The position numbers were made by a program, and so were the translations under genes. This document shows, piece after piece, positions 25,515 through 34,461 of a stretch of 40,214 nt of DNA. The notes under the pieces were generated by a model. It did no database searches, was not told the DNA's origin, and saw only the letters and a list, made by a program, of their open reading frames with translations. The first letter of the stretch is position 1, and every line of letters begins with the position of its first letter. The stretch lies in the NCBI GenBank assembly GCA_019416685.1, contig DXWV01000029.1, forward strand, positions 1 to 40,214. Direction: 5' to 3'. This DNA comes from Bacteroides sp. (GTDB taxonomy: Bacteria; Bacteroidota; Bacteroidia; Bacteroidales; Bacteroidaceae).

Positions 25515-27311
25515 ATGATACTTAATTCTATAATTGTACTATTTGTTTTGCTGAGTGCAGGACCCGTTAATGTTTATCCTAATCCTCTAATCTCTGTTCA
25601 ACTGGAAGGTGGTAAATACCTTACAGACCAACATCAGGTAGTTTCCATTATTTTGGAATCTTTATGGCCAACATTATTATTGTATCCCGTTGAAGGGCTG
25701 ATGATAGGAATATTTATATCCCTGATAGCATATGATAGGATGGTACATAACAAACAATTACTTTCCCATGAAAAGTTAGGCATTTCACTGAGTATAATTG
25801 ATAAGGCCCAAACTCCGATGACACTTATACAGCACCTGTTGGAGGATATTACTTCTGATAATATTCCTGAGGCTGTAGCGGATAAAGTAAAGCGGGCACT
25901 CGGACACACTAATTATGTCATAAGCTGTCATAAAAATGTTATTGCATTCAATAAAATGAAAGAAGAAATAGATTCCGGATTCAGCACTACAGAGTTTGAA
26001 CTTTATACTTATCTGAATTTGGTCACCCACCAATGTCGTGCATATGCAAATATGCATCGTGTACAATTGAATGTCAGTAAAAATTTCACTTATTTTAATT
26101 GCCGGGTGAATGAAACAGCTATGACTGCTGCTCTTCAGTGTCTACTGAACAAAATAATTGATATTACTCCTTGCGATGGTTGTATAAATATTGGAGTGTC
26201 ACGTCTTAGCAATCGTTGGAGTCTGAGAATAAGCAATTGTCCAAAGTGTGAAGGTAATGACAAAAGAATGTTTACGCCGATCTCCGGACTGACGTTGGTA
26301 CATTGTTGCGGAAGTCTTCGATTCATAAGAAAGATAATCCGCTTGCATGGTGGTAAACTGGTGGGGAGTAGTCGCGGGCGGATAGTTACTTTTCAAATTA
26401 CTGTTCCTATAAGTTGCACTTGTAATATGACGGAACATCCGGTGGCAGAAAACTGTGCAGAGAAGAGTTGTAAAGTTATCCGTTCTAACGGTGAGGGTGA
26501 AATTGACGATATAAAATTATCGCTGGAGTCCGATAAAGCTCCATCTGTTCTATTGGTGATGGCAGATAAAGAGCTAAGTGAATATCTGAACGAGGTGCTC
26601 TCACGCTCTTTTCGGATAACGACTCTTGAAGAACCGGAACAGTTTCTCTCTTTCTCCAGTCAAGCTGTTCCGGATGCTATTATTATTGATGAAACTGTCA
26701 ATGGTATATATGGAGATGAACTCTGCTCTCAAATAAAGTCGGATATCAACATGTCTAATATTCCTGTTGTCCTTTTGATAAGTTCTGACGATAATGAAAG
26801 CTACCTTGCACACATTCATTGTGGTGCTGATAAGTTGGAGTTGCATATGGTTAATATATGTAAGCTCAAAGCAGATATTCGGATACTCATAGCCAGACAT
26901 ACTTCACGACGTGAACATATCAAAAGGCTTCTGGCAAAGAGTTCTTCTACCGTTATTCCCAAGATAGCTATGACGGATGACGATAATATCCGGTTTATGA
27001 ATAAAGTACAAGAACTTTTGGAGAAGAATCTTTTTGAAAGAAAGTATACGATAAAAATGCTCGGTGAAGACATGGGTATGAGTCGTACTAAATTCTATAG
27101 TAAGATGACGGAAATTATTGGGAAAGCCCCCGAAGACTATGTACTTGCTTTTAAGATGGATAAAGCCAGAATCTTACTCGCGGCACAGCGATACAGTATT
27201 ACGGAGGTAGCTACAATATTAGGTTATTGCGATGCCAAATACTTCGGAAAGAAGTTCAAAGAGTTCTATCATGTTCCACCATCAAAATATATTGAGAACG
27301 CTATAGGATGA
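25515..27311 (+). CDS. Sensor-less hybrid two-component regulator: degenerate kinase, receiver, AraC HTH
   Basis: This 598-residue protein has the cytoplasmic layout of a Bacteroides hybrid two-component system without the large periplasmic sensor. Two hydrophobic segments (3-19 and about 50-73) flank a loop of only about 30 residues. In the dimerisation box (SIIDKAQTPMTLI) the phospho-accepting His position is Asp96; the kinase N-box Asn appears to be Lys213, and the glycine boxes are lost although HGGKLVGSSRGRIVTFQITVP is still recognisable. A receiver follows at about 344-460, keeping Asp392 but lacking the usual conserved Lys, then an AraC-type HTH at about 495-595 (YTIKMLGEDMGMSRTKFYSKM, VATILGYCDAKYFGKKFKEFY). 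It is probably a DNA-binding regulator with a pseudokinase. Its target and signal are unknown. Confidence 0.85.
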   Translation: MILNSIIVLFVLLSAGPVNVYPNPLISVQLEGGKYLTDQHQVVSIILESLWPTLLLYPVEGLMIGIFISLIAYDRMVHNKQLLSHEKLGISLSIIDKAQTPMTLIQHLLEDITSDNIPEAVADKVKRALGHTNYVISCHKNVIAFNKMKEEIDSGFSTTEFELYTYLNLVTHQCRAYANMHRVQLNVSKNFTYFNCRVNETAMTAALQCLLNKIIDITPCDGCINIGVSRLSNRWSLRISNCPKCEGNDKRMFTPISGLTLVHCCGSLRFIRKIIRLHGGKLVGSSRGRIVTFQITVPISCTCNMTEHPVAENCAEKSCKVIRSNGEGEIDDIKLSLESDKAPSVLLVMADKELSEYLNEVLSRSFRITTLEEPEQFLSFSSQAVPDAIIIDETVNGIYGDELCSQIKSDINMSNIPVVLLISSDDNESYLAHIHCGADKLELHMVNICKLKADIRILIARHTSRREHIKRLLAKSSSTVIPKIAMTDDDNIRFMNKVQELLEKNLFERKYTIKMLGEDMGMSRTKFYSKMTEIIGKAPEDYVLAFKMDKARILLAAQRYSITEVATILGYCDAKYFGKKFKEFYHVPPSKYIENAIG

Positions 27312-27427
27312 GATAAAGTTATTAGAGAGCTTACATTTTATGTACTTTTACCATGTAAAACAACTGTTCTTTATAGCTGTAAGAGTCGTTATTCTTCTGT
27401 ACTTCTTCCTTGTGAGATGATTTCAAA

Positions 27428-27519
27428 ACATCCGGATGTTTTGAATGAAAACAAGGGGATGTTCTGCTTTACAACATCCGGATGTTTTATATAAGAACAT
27501 CCGGATGTTTTGAAACTTA
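27428..27519. repeat. Four 23-bp tandem units centred on palindrome AACATCCGGATGTT
   Basis: Units start at 27428, 27451, 27474 and 27497 with no gaps. Units 1, 3 and 4 carry the perfect palindrome AACATCCGGATGTT; in unit 1 it extends to 24 bp of perfect symmetry (27422-27445). Unit 2 keeps only the right half (AACAAGG/GGATGTT). The symmetry centres are 433.5, 456.5, 479.5 and 502.5 past 27000, exactly 23 bp apart. Between the palindromes the units differ (TTTGAATGAA, TCTGCTTTAC, TTTATATAAG). This could be an operator array, a small extragenic repeat family, or repeated bidirectional terminators. Confidence 0.9.
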
Positions 27520-27634
27520 AACTCTTGTATTTACATTTGTACATACGCTCTCCTTCTTTCTTTTCAGGTATATAAATTTATATCCTTAAAGAATATATTC
27601 TTAGGCATTTATCTTTAAATAACCAAAGGTTTTC

Positions 27635-27642
27635 TATATTTG
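27635..27642 (+). promoter_or_regulatory. -7 element (TATATTTG) five bases before a start codon
   Basis: TATATTTG is an exact TAnnTTTG match ending 5 bp before the ATG at 27648. Transcription would then begin at or very near the start codon, giving a leaderless or almost leaderless mRNA. No clear -33 element is visible. Confidence 0.45.
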
Positions 27643-27647
27643 CAGCT

Positions 27648-29357
27648 ATGACACATCATTATATACGACGCGCTATTTTATTTGTCCTGGTAGGACTCTC
27701 TTTATCCTCTTGTCACTTTTCTGGTGGCAATAATCAACTTGTTGTATTACAACATGCTGATTCACTGATGGCAAATCATCCTGATAGTGCTCTTTTATTG
27801 CTTGAAAGCATTGACAATACAGATACACTTTTACAGGCAGACAGGGCATATTCTGCATTATTGCTAACGCAAGCCAGAGACAAGAATTACATAAAACACA
27901 CTACTGACTCAGTGATGCATAAAGTAGTGGACTATTATGATTCGGGAAATAATGATATTTTGCGAATGAAAGCTCATTATTATCTGGCGCGGGTTTATCA
28001 GGATATGGATAGTGTATCTGCTTCTGTAGGTGAATTTTTGATTGCTTTACAATTGGCGGAGGGTGTGAAGGATTCTGATTTTATCTGTTTGTCTGCTGCT
28101 AATTTAGGGCATTTTTTAAAGGAGCATGATTTGCCTGATGAAGCTGATTCTTATTATCAGAGAGCAGAAGAAGTGGCGTTATCAAAGAAAGACTCTTTGT
28201 ATTGGGCGTTTATATTGATTAATCGAGCGTCTATTGCTATTCAGAAAGGTAAGGATTATTATGAGGAGGCTGAGCAAAAGTTATTGATGGCTTTTGAATA
28301 TTCAGAAAGTAATAACAATATGTCTGTAAAACGAGCAGCTACTAATTCATTGTTATTTTTGTATAGTAATATGGAGCGATACGATGATGCTATACAACTC
28401 GGGCGAGAATATATTTATACTCAACCGGATTCTATTAAAAAGATAGATGCTTATTTAATATTGGGTGATGCTTTTTATCATTTGAATCAGAATGATTCTG
28501 CAAATTTCTATTTAAAGAAGAGCTTGCTTTCTCCTAATTATCATACAAAGTACTGGGCGTATAGGCTTCTTAGTAATATGGCAGCAGAGAAAGGGCTTCT
28601 GCTTCAATCGCTTCAATGGAAAGACTCTTGCCTTGTTTATGATAATTTGGCTTCTACTTTATCTTATCCGGTAAAAACAATTAAGAGTCTGGAAAGAATG
28701 ATACACCAGCGATATCTTATTCAGTATAAATCTCTTGCAAAGTGGCAATGGTTCGCTATCTCTTTCATTGTTACTATATTATTATCATCGTTGATCTATT
28801 TTGTATGTAAACGACAAAAATATCATAAGAGACTCATGCAATTGAATGAAGAGCGATCTTCGATGAAAGAACTTTTTAATAATAAATTGGCTGAGATACA
28901 ACGTTTGCACGAACTTATAGAGCAGTGTGAAGGAGATAAAGCGAAGATCTATGTATTGGATAGGCAATTAAAAACGGTATATGCTGAAAGAGACAATTTG
29001 CTTGATAAACTAATTCATGCTCTTCCCGTCTTTAAGAGCTTGACCTTAATGATAGAGAGAAATAAGGATGAGAAAGGATCAAAAGAAATAATAGATATTA
29101 AGCTTTGGGGAAAGATAATATCAGAGTTGGATGATGTTACTAATAACTTTACCATAAGATTGTCCGATCAATTTCCTATGTTGAAGAAAGATGATATTCA
29201 CTTTTGTTGTTTACTGAAAATGGGATTTAAATATTCGGATATTGCTTGTCTTTGTGGACGTACCATTAATATGATGTATAAGCGGCGTGATCTGGTGATT
29301 GAAAGAACCGAGTTAGATACTTCTTCATCTTTGGAGACTTTTATTAAGGCATATTGA
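27648..29357 (+). CDS. Membrane-anchored TPR protein with C-terminal HTH-like domain (putative regulator)
   Basis: This 569-residue protein has a type-II-like signal (LVGLSLSSC, Cys22). An extracytoplasmic TPR region runs from about 35-340 (for example LMANHPDSALLLLESIDN, KAHYYLARVYQDM, DAYLILGDAFYHLNQNDSANFYLKKSL). One transmembrane helix lies at about 366-387, then a coiled coil (388-455) and a cytoplasmic C-terminal region with an HTH-like pattern (LKKDDIHFCCLLKMGFKYSDIACLCG, 512-537). This TPR-TM-HTH layout recurs in Bacteroidota and is thought to link envelope sensing with transcription. The start is fixed by the signal sequence, although the -7 element lies only 5 bp upstream. It precedes the secreted-protein cluster on the same strand and may control it (inference). 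Confidence 0.75.
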   Translation: MTHHYIRRAILFVLVGLSLSSCHFSGGNNQLVVLQHADSLMANHPDSALLLLESIDNTDTLLQADRAYSALLLTQARDKNYIKHTTDSVMHKVVDYYDSGNNDILRMKAHYYLARVYQDMDSVSASVGEFLIALQLAEGVKDSDFICLSAANLGHFLKEHDLPDEADSYYQRAEEVALSKKDSLYWAFILINRASIAIQKGKDYYEEAEQKLLMAFEYSESNNNMSVKRAATNSLLFLYSNMERYDDAIQLGREYIYTQPDSIKKIDAYLILGDAFYHLNQNDSANFYLKKSLLSPNYHTKYWAYRLLSNMAAEKGLLLQSLQWKDSCLVYDNLASTLSYPVKTIKSLERMIHQRYLIQYKSLAKWQWFAISFIVTILLSSLIYFVCKRQKYHKRLMQLNEERSSMKELFNNKLAEIQRLHELIEQCEGDKAKIYVLDRQLKTVYAERDNLLDKLIHALPVFKSLTLMIERNKDEKGSKEIIDIKLWGKIISELDDVTNNFTIRLSDQFPMLKKDDIHFCCLLKMGFKYSDIACLCGRTINMMYKRRDLVIERTELDTSSSLETFIKAY

Positions 29358-29500
29358 TTGAAATTAGAGGAGTATCCATATAAATTACACTTATCTATTT
29401 TTATTTTATTTGTTAGTTTGCTGTGAATCAATTATTTATTGATTTGCGCTTTAACAAATAACTACACATGTATTATACCCTAATTTGTGAATAAATCGTG

Positions 29501-29508
29501 TAATTTTG
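29501..29508 (+). promoter_or_regulatory. -7 element (TAATTTTG) for the DUF3244 gene
   Basis: This exact TAnnTTTG match lies 25 bp upstream of the start at 29534. A TTTG at 29484-29487 is too close to be the normal -33 element. It suggests the small secreted protein has its own promoter. Confidence 0.4.
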
Positions 29509-29533
29509 ACAGTAAATATAAAACAAAAATATT

Positions 29534-29941
29534 ATGGCAAAATTATTCTTTTTTTTATTCATTATTTCTACTGCATTGTATAGCCAGCCGGTTGCGGCTG
29601 AAGAAGTTCTAAAAGATGATGTAACGAATGGACTGGTATGGTATTCGATCCCTTTAAGAGGGCATTCTTCAAATTCAAGTGATGATACAATACTGCGTAG
29701 TCCAGCCCTTACTCCTGTTAAGGCTTTCATGTGTGAGAAAACGATGCGTCTTGATTTTTCGTCTTCCATTAAAGATGTTATTATTACAGTAGTTAATGCT
29801 TCTACGGGCGAAGTGGTTTATTCTGAAAATTTTGCTACGCCGGAGGTGGTATTTATAAACTTAGATGCAGAAGAGGCTGGTGATTATCGATTGGAGGTTA
29901 CGGGGGATGCTACTGCTTTATGGGCTGAATTCTCGTTATAA
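29534..29941 (+). CDS. Small secreted DUF3244-like protein
   Basis: This 135-residue exported protein has a signal peptide (1-22, ending PVAAEE). The mature part is a predicted beta-sandwich: MRLDFSSSIKDVIITVVNASTGEVVYSENFATPEVVFINLDAEEAGDYRLEV is the pattern of DUF3244, which resembles a stand-alone version of C-terminal sorting domains. It lies between the TPR regulator and the lipoprotein operon, with its own -7 element. Function is unknown; family members are often near envelope regulators and surface proteins. Confidence 0.65.
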   Translation: MAKLFFFLFIISTALYSQPVAAEEVLKDDVTNGLVWYSIPLRGHSSNSSDDTILRSPALTPVKAFMCEKTMRLDFSSSIKDVIITVVNASTGEVVYSENFATPEVVFINLDAEEAGDYRLEVTGDATALWAEFSL

Positions 29942-30243
29942 TGATGTATATCTACTTAAAAAGTACTATGGTGTTAGTATTGGAATTAGGAGATGGTTAC
30001 AAGTATGGAAAAGTGAATTTATCAGCAATGAAATAACTATCATATACTTGTAAGACAATTTTAAGAAGATGTCTGAAATGCTGATATTGAAAGAAATCTG
30101 GAGGAGGGATACTTAAGTTTCTTTTAATTATTTATATGTAAGACATCTTTTTATTATTCTTTGTTGCCTGTATATGTGTGATTTTTCTGAATTAATATGT
30201 CAGTTAGGAGATTATATTATTATTAATCAAAAAAAAATGTATT
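29942..30243. other. Intergenic region upstream of the lipoprotein cluster
   Basis: No convincing gene is present. AAGATGTCT (30066-30074) and AGACATCTT (30141-30149) form a 9-bp inverted repeat. The right arm lies in AAGACATCTTTT, which also occurs at 36694-36705 in front of the first S74 surface-protein gene. A near-consensus -7 element (TTCTTTG, about 30157-30163) follows. Confidence 0.5.
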
Positions 30244-31155
30244 ATGAAAAACTTTAATTTTTTACTTATGCTCTGTGGGGCAGCTGTTTTCTCTTCTTGT
30301 AGTGAGAATAGTTTGTTGGGAGATAATGAGATGGCTTTAATAGAGTTGAATCAAACTTACGAGTTAGCTGAAGCAGATTCAAAAGGGTTAGACGATGATA
30401 ATGACGGTCCTAAGATAGAGACCATAGCGGATGAAGCTACGATAAAGGAGTCGATGGATAAGTATATAACGGAGATGATGAATAGGCAGTCTAATGCAAA
30501 AGAGAGGGTTACCCGTTCTGCTGATGGACTGGATGGTCTTGTTGGTGTTTTTAAAGTTGGTTCTTGTGGTTCTTATAAGGAATTGGAAATTAAGTTAGAT
30601 TGTGAGGATAAGAGAACTATTTCAAAGGTTACTGGTAAAGTCGGTGATTCTTCTGTTGATAAAAATGGCAATGTTTCATTCCGTTTTTGTTTGACAGAGG
30701 CAAATAGATTCTATCCCGGAGGTGTTCTTTTAATAAATAGTCATTCATATTCGAATAAAGCCGTACTACGTCACCATGATGTGGAAGATAGTAACCCCAG
30801 TAACCAAGTTTATATAAATGGTGCTGAGCAAACAGATTGGTTTGTAGGGAAATTTACATCTGTTACAAAAGATGATGCTGTGCTTGCCTGGGAACCTATG
30901 GGGAATAGACCTTGGAATGTGCCGGTAGGACCTGCGTATATTCAATATGGCCTTGTTGTTCTTCCTTCGCAATCTTGTGGAAGAATTTTAGTAGATGATG
31001 AAGATAAAAATAACAAGAATTGGGTGAAGTTATATGAAAATGGAGTATATACAGATTTACTCAATGAATCGGGGCGTGACCATTATGGTATTTTAGTTGG
31101 TGAGAATACTGAATATTGTATTGGTTTAAGTACCGAAGGTAGCTTTGTTTATTAG
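30244..31155 (+). CDS. Lipoprotein of unknown function
   Basis: This 303-residue protein has a type-II signal peptide with the likely lipidated Cys19 (AVFSSC). An acidic stretch (KGLDDDNDGPK) near residue 50 may act as a surface-export or calcium-binding segment. The remainder (about 95-303) is predicted mostly beta: NGNVSFRFCLTEANRFYPGG, GPAYIQYGLVVLPSQSCG, HYGILVGENTEYCIGL, with several cysteines. I do not recognise a family. It is the first gene of the DsbA-like/TonB-receptor/DUF4249 cluster and is 77 bp from the next coding start. Confidence 0.65.
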   Translation: MKNFNFLLMLCGAAVFSSCSENSLLGDNEMALIELNQTYELAEADSKGLDDDNDGPKIETIADEATIKESMDKYITEMMNRQSNAKERVTRSADGLDGLVGVFKVGSCGSYKELEIKLDCEDKRTISKVTGKVGDSSVDKNGNVSFRFCLTEANRFYPGGVLLINSHSYSNKAVLRHHDVEDSNPSNQVYINGAEQTDWFVGKFTSVTKDDAVLAWEPMGNRPWNVPVGPAYIQYGLVVLPSQSCGRILVDDEDKNNKNWVKLYENGVYTDLLNESGRDHYGILVGENTEYCIGLSTEGSFVY

Positions 31156-31232
31156 TTATATATAAATTAATTGGCTATGTTTCTTTTGTGACAACAAGAA
31201 GCATGGCCTTTTTTAAATATTGGGGTGTTGAT

Positions 31233-32231
31233 ATGAAGTTTTTTTTATTACCTTTATTATTCTTATTGATCTTGTCATGTTCTATTGATAAAAAGAGAAA
31301 TATTGTTGCAGAGGTGAATGGGGAAGAAATTTCTCTTTTTGAATTATCTCAATTGACAAAACAGGAAACATATGATTTATTGAACCTTGCTTATGATATA
31401 AAATGTAGAGCGTTGGATAATCTGATAAGTCAGAAGCTTCTTGAAGGTGAGGCGGATAGAATGGGCTTTACAGTGGATCATTATCTTGATGAATATATCG
31501 CAAGACGTGTTTTCGGTGGTGAAGATAGTCTACTTAAACGTTATGGATTGATTGATGATCAGGTGCTATATGATAAGAAGAGTTTGTATTCTGTTAATAG
31601 TGGTGCAATAGAAGGACGTGTATTACAAAAAAATAAACTACGTTCTATTCTTATTCACGAATTAGTGGATTCTTTAACGAAAGCAGCAAAAATAGAAAAG
31701 TATGTATATCCTCCTAAAAGGCCCGATTGTGTTGTGGAAGATTTATGTACATATTATAGAGGTAATGAGAAAGCACCTGTGAGCTTGATTGTTGCTTCAG
31801 ATTTTAGTTGTGAAAGATGTGTGGATTTTCATAAAACACTGAACCGTATTTTCGATAAATATCAAGAGAAAGTGCGATTTGGATATATAAATTTCTCAGA
31901 TGCTCCTACGTTTGCAGCGTTAGCCTGTGAAGCAGCAGCAAATCAAAATAAGTTTTGGGAGTTTCATGACTCTATTTTTGAACATGGTGGACACGTTGAT
32001 TCTGCATTCGTTTTTAATCTGGCACGGGATGCAGGATTAAAGGTTGATAAATTTGAGGAAGATTTATCATCTTCTGCTATTTATGATAGATTGGATCAGA
32101 ATATAAATGAATTGATGAGAAGAGGACTTTTTGCTACTCCTACCATTGTAATTAATAATAGGTTGATATATATAACAAATTCCTATGAAGAACTATCCAG
32201 ATTGTTGGATATAGAATTACAAGCACTATGA
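31233..32231 (+). CDS. Lipoprotein with SurA-N-like segment and DsbA-like thioredoxin domain
   Basis: The start at 31233 is chosen because MKFFLLPLLFLLILSCS gives a clean lipoprotein signal (Cys16); the longer frame from 31188 adds 15 residues before it. After the signal, VAEVNGEEISLFELSQLTKQE and ALDNLISQKLLEGEADRMG resemble the N-terminal chaperone part of SurA/PpiC isomerases. The C-terminal half is DsbA/thioredoxin-4 like, with redox motif CERC in VASDFSCERCVDFHKTL, the cis-Pro-type loop LFATPTIVINN, and KFWEFHDSIFEH. A periplasmic or surface thiol-disulfide role in folding the neighbouring secreted proteins is plausible. The stop overlaps the receptor gene start by 4 bp. Confidence 0.78.
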   Translation: MKFFLLPLLFLLILSCSIDKKRNIVAEVNGEEISLFELSQLTKQETYDLLNLAYDIKCRALDNLISQKLLEGEADRMGFTVDHYLDEYIARRVFGGEDSLLKRYGLIDDQVLYDKKSLYSVNSGAIEGRVLQKNKLRSILIHELVDSLTKAAKIEKYVYPPKRPDCVVEDLCTYYRGNEKAPVSLIVASDFSCERCVDFHKTLNRIFDKYQEKVRFGYINFSDAPTFAALACEAAANQNKFWEFHDSIFEHGGHVDSAFVFNLARDAGLKVDKFEEDLSSSAIYDRLDQNINELMRRGLFATPTIVINNRLIYITNSYEELSRLLDIELQAL

Positions 32232-34456
32232 AAAAAGAGTTACTACTTATCTGTTTTTTATCTATAGGTATCTCAGCCATAGCTCAGAATCTTATAGTAA
32301 GTGGGAGGGTGACAGATGCTTCTACCGGCGAGATACTATCTGACGTGAATATAGTAGATAAAAAAGCAGGGGTAGGAGTAACTTCCAATGCATATGGTTT
32401 GTATTCAATACGGGTGAAAGAGGGTGTCTGTATTCTTCAATGTTCCATGTTGGGCTATAAGCCTCGTACAGATACTTTGGACATTCGTACTAATAAAACG
32501 GTTGATTTTATGTTGCAACCGGATTACTACCAACTTGAACAAGTTGAAGTTGAAGGGACCCGTATGCATTCCGGGCAGTTTAAGCTTGAACAGAAAGATA
32601 TTAAGGCCATTCCGGTAGCGGGAGGTGAGCCTGATTTGCTGAAGGCTTTGCAATATTTGCCGGGAGTAGCTGCAGGAAATGAAGGAACAAATAACCTTTC
32701 TATTCGCGGGAGTGACCAATGGGGAAATCTGGTACTGTTGGACGAAGCAGTAGTCTATAATCCCAATCACGCTCTTTCGTTTTTTTCGGTGTTTAATAAT
32801 GATGCTATACAAAAGGTAAACCTTTATAAGTCTTACTTTCCATTGACCTATGGAGGTAGAAGCTCTGCTGTGATTGATGTGAGGATGCGGGAAGGAAACA
32901 GTAAAAAGAGAAAAGGGAGCGGAACGGTAGGACTAATAGCCTCTAAAGTAATGTTGGAAGGACCTTTTAAAGATGGAAAAGGATCATACCTGATGTCTGG
33001 TAGGGTGGCTTATCCGGGAGTGATTGTAAGTTTATTGGGGAAGCCGGGACTGAAGAGTACACAAATGACTTTTTATGATCTGAATGCCAAAGTGAATAGA
33101 GTATTGAGTGACCGGGACCGGATTTATTTCTCTGTCTATAGCGGAGGAGATCATACGGTTTTTGATCGTTTGGTGCAGGGATATGGCATGGATTGGGGCA
33201 ATGCAACGGCTACATTAAGATGGAATCACGTTATCAATGAAAAAGTGTATGCCAATTGCAGTGCGATATTTAGTAACTACTATTATCGTTATAAATCACT
33301 GAGGGATGGATTGCGGTATCTCTGGAAGTCGAATATGCAGTCTTATCAGTTGAAATATGATCTGGAATATGCTCCTTCCAATACTTTGAGAATAAAATCG
33401 GGATCGGCTTTACATGTATTCAGTACGATGCCCGGTAGTGTGGGAAAATACGGAGATATGTCCAATGTTGTACCCTACCGAATGGAGCGTCGTAAAATGC
33501 TGGATGCAGCTTTGTATGGAGAAGTTCAATGGCGTTTCTGGTCTGATTTTCAGTTGGATGCCGGAGTCAGACTTTCGGCTTTATGCACTTCTGGTAGTGT
33601 GTTGTATAAGTCGCATACATTCTTTCTGGCAGAACCTCGTGCAGAGCTTTCCTGGCGGTTGGATCGTAATAGTCGGTTGAGTGTCTCTTTTAACCAGGCT
33701 TCACAAAACTTGCATATGCTTTCTAATTCTTCGGTAGGACTTCCGTCTGATATGTGGTTACCGGTAAACTCTATATTAAAGCCAATCACAATGAGGCAAT
33801 TTTCAGGAGGGTATGAAAGGGATTTGTGGAATAAGAGGTATACGTTTTCTGTAGAGGGATACTATCGGAAATCAGATGGAATAATAGATTATAAGGATAA
33901 CGCAGATCTGTTTCTTAACAATCGGATAGAAGAACAGGTTTTGACAGGTGAATCGAATGGTTATGGAGTAGAGTGCTCCTTGGCGAAAAACAGTGGTAGC
34001 ATTACCGGTAGAATCAGTTACACCTACTCCAGATCATACAATCGTATTGCGGGTATTGAAGAGGGAAAGCAATATCCCTCTATACTGGATCGCCCGCATA
34101 ATCTGAAGTTATTTCTGAACTATGCTATAAACCCCAAGTGGGATTTATCTTCAACTTTTTCTTATTGCTCCGGGATGAATCTGACCTTGCCTGTCGGGCA
34201 ATATCAATTCGACGGTTTTTTGTACTATATTTATTCCTCTCGTAATGGTTATCGCGCGCCGGCTTTCCATCAGTGGGATATGTCGTGCACATATCATTGG
34301 CTGAAAGGAGATATTTCATTATCGATCATCAATATATACAATAGGAAGAATGTATTTTCTATGTATGCTGCTAGAAAAGGATCGATGAGACCTCAGGTTT
34401 ATAAGATGTATTTGTATGGAATTGCTCCTTCTCTATCCTATAGTTTTAAATTCTGA
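32228..34456 (+). CDS. TonB-dependent receptor with carboxypeptidase-regulatory-like domain
   Basis: This 742-residue outer-membrane receptor has a signal peptide (1-19, ending AIAQ), a CarboxypepD_reg-like domain at about 22-98 (SGRVTDASTGEILSDVNIV, SMLGYKPRTDTLD), and a plug (EPDLLKALQYLPGVAAGNEGTNNLSIRGSD, NLVLLDEAVVYNP, YGGRSSAVIDVRMREG). A barrel of about 520 residues ends in SYSFKF. It is shorter than SusC proteins and lacks an STN domain. It is paired not with SusD but with DUF4249 lipoproteins, a recurring pairing in Bacteroidota. It is translationally coupled to the DsbA-like gene (4-bp overlap) and lies 5 bp before the first DUF4249 gene. The substrate is unknown. Confidence 0.9.
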   Translation: MKKELLLICFLSIGISAIAQNLIVSGRVTDASTGEILSDVNIVDKKAGVGVTSNAYGLYSIRVKEGVCILQCSMLGYKPRTDTLDIRTNKTVDFMLQPDYYQLEQVEVEGTRMHSGQFKLEQKDIKAIPVAGGEPDLLKALQYLPGVAAGNEGTNNLSIRGSDQWGNLVLLDEAVVYNPNHALSFFSVFNNDAIQKVNLYKSYFPLTYGGRSSAVIDVRMREGNSKKRKGSGTVGLIASKVMLEGPFKDGKGSYLMSGRVAYPGVIVSLLGKPGLKSTQMTFYDLNAKVNRVLSDRDRIYFSVYSGGDHTVFDRLVQGYGMDWGNATATLRWNHVINEKVYANCSAIFSNYYYRYKSLRDGLRYLWKSNMQSYQLKYDLEYAPSNTLRIKSGSALHVFSTMPGSVGKYGDMSNVVPYRMERRKMLDAALYGEVQWRFWSDFQLDAGVRLSALCTSGSVLYKSHTFFLAEPRAELSWRLDRNSRLSVSFNQASQNLHMLSNSSVGLPSDMWLPVNSILKPITMRQFSGGYERDLWNKRYTFSVEGYYRKSDGIIDYKDNADLFLNNRIEEQVLTGESNGYGVECSLAKNSGSITGRISYTYSRSYNRIAGIEEGKQYPSILDRPHNLKLFLNYAINPKWDLSSTFSYCSGMNLTLPVGQYQFDGFLYYIYSSRNGYRAPAFHQWDMSCTYHWLKGDISLSIINIYNRKNVFSMYAARKGSMRPQVYKMYLYGIAPSLSYSFKF

Positions 34457-34461
34457 AGCTG

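Larger units (their letters stand above)
27312..27647. other. Intergenic region containing the 23-bp palindromic array
   Basis: The gap between the AraC-type regulator and the TPR protein holds no gene. Its main content is the tandem palindrome array at 27428-27519. A -7 element directly before the TPR gene is listed separately. The first 100 bp show only weak A/T-rich pairing. Confidence 0.6.

Noticed and set aside
27428..27519. CRISPR array
   Set aside because: Units are only 23 bp with 14-bp palindromes and no unique spacers of normal length; no cas genes are near.
29865..30053. 62-codon frame overlapping the end of the DUF3244 gene
   Set aside because: Overlaps the real gene in another frame, no signal or domain, and unlikely composition.
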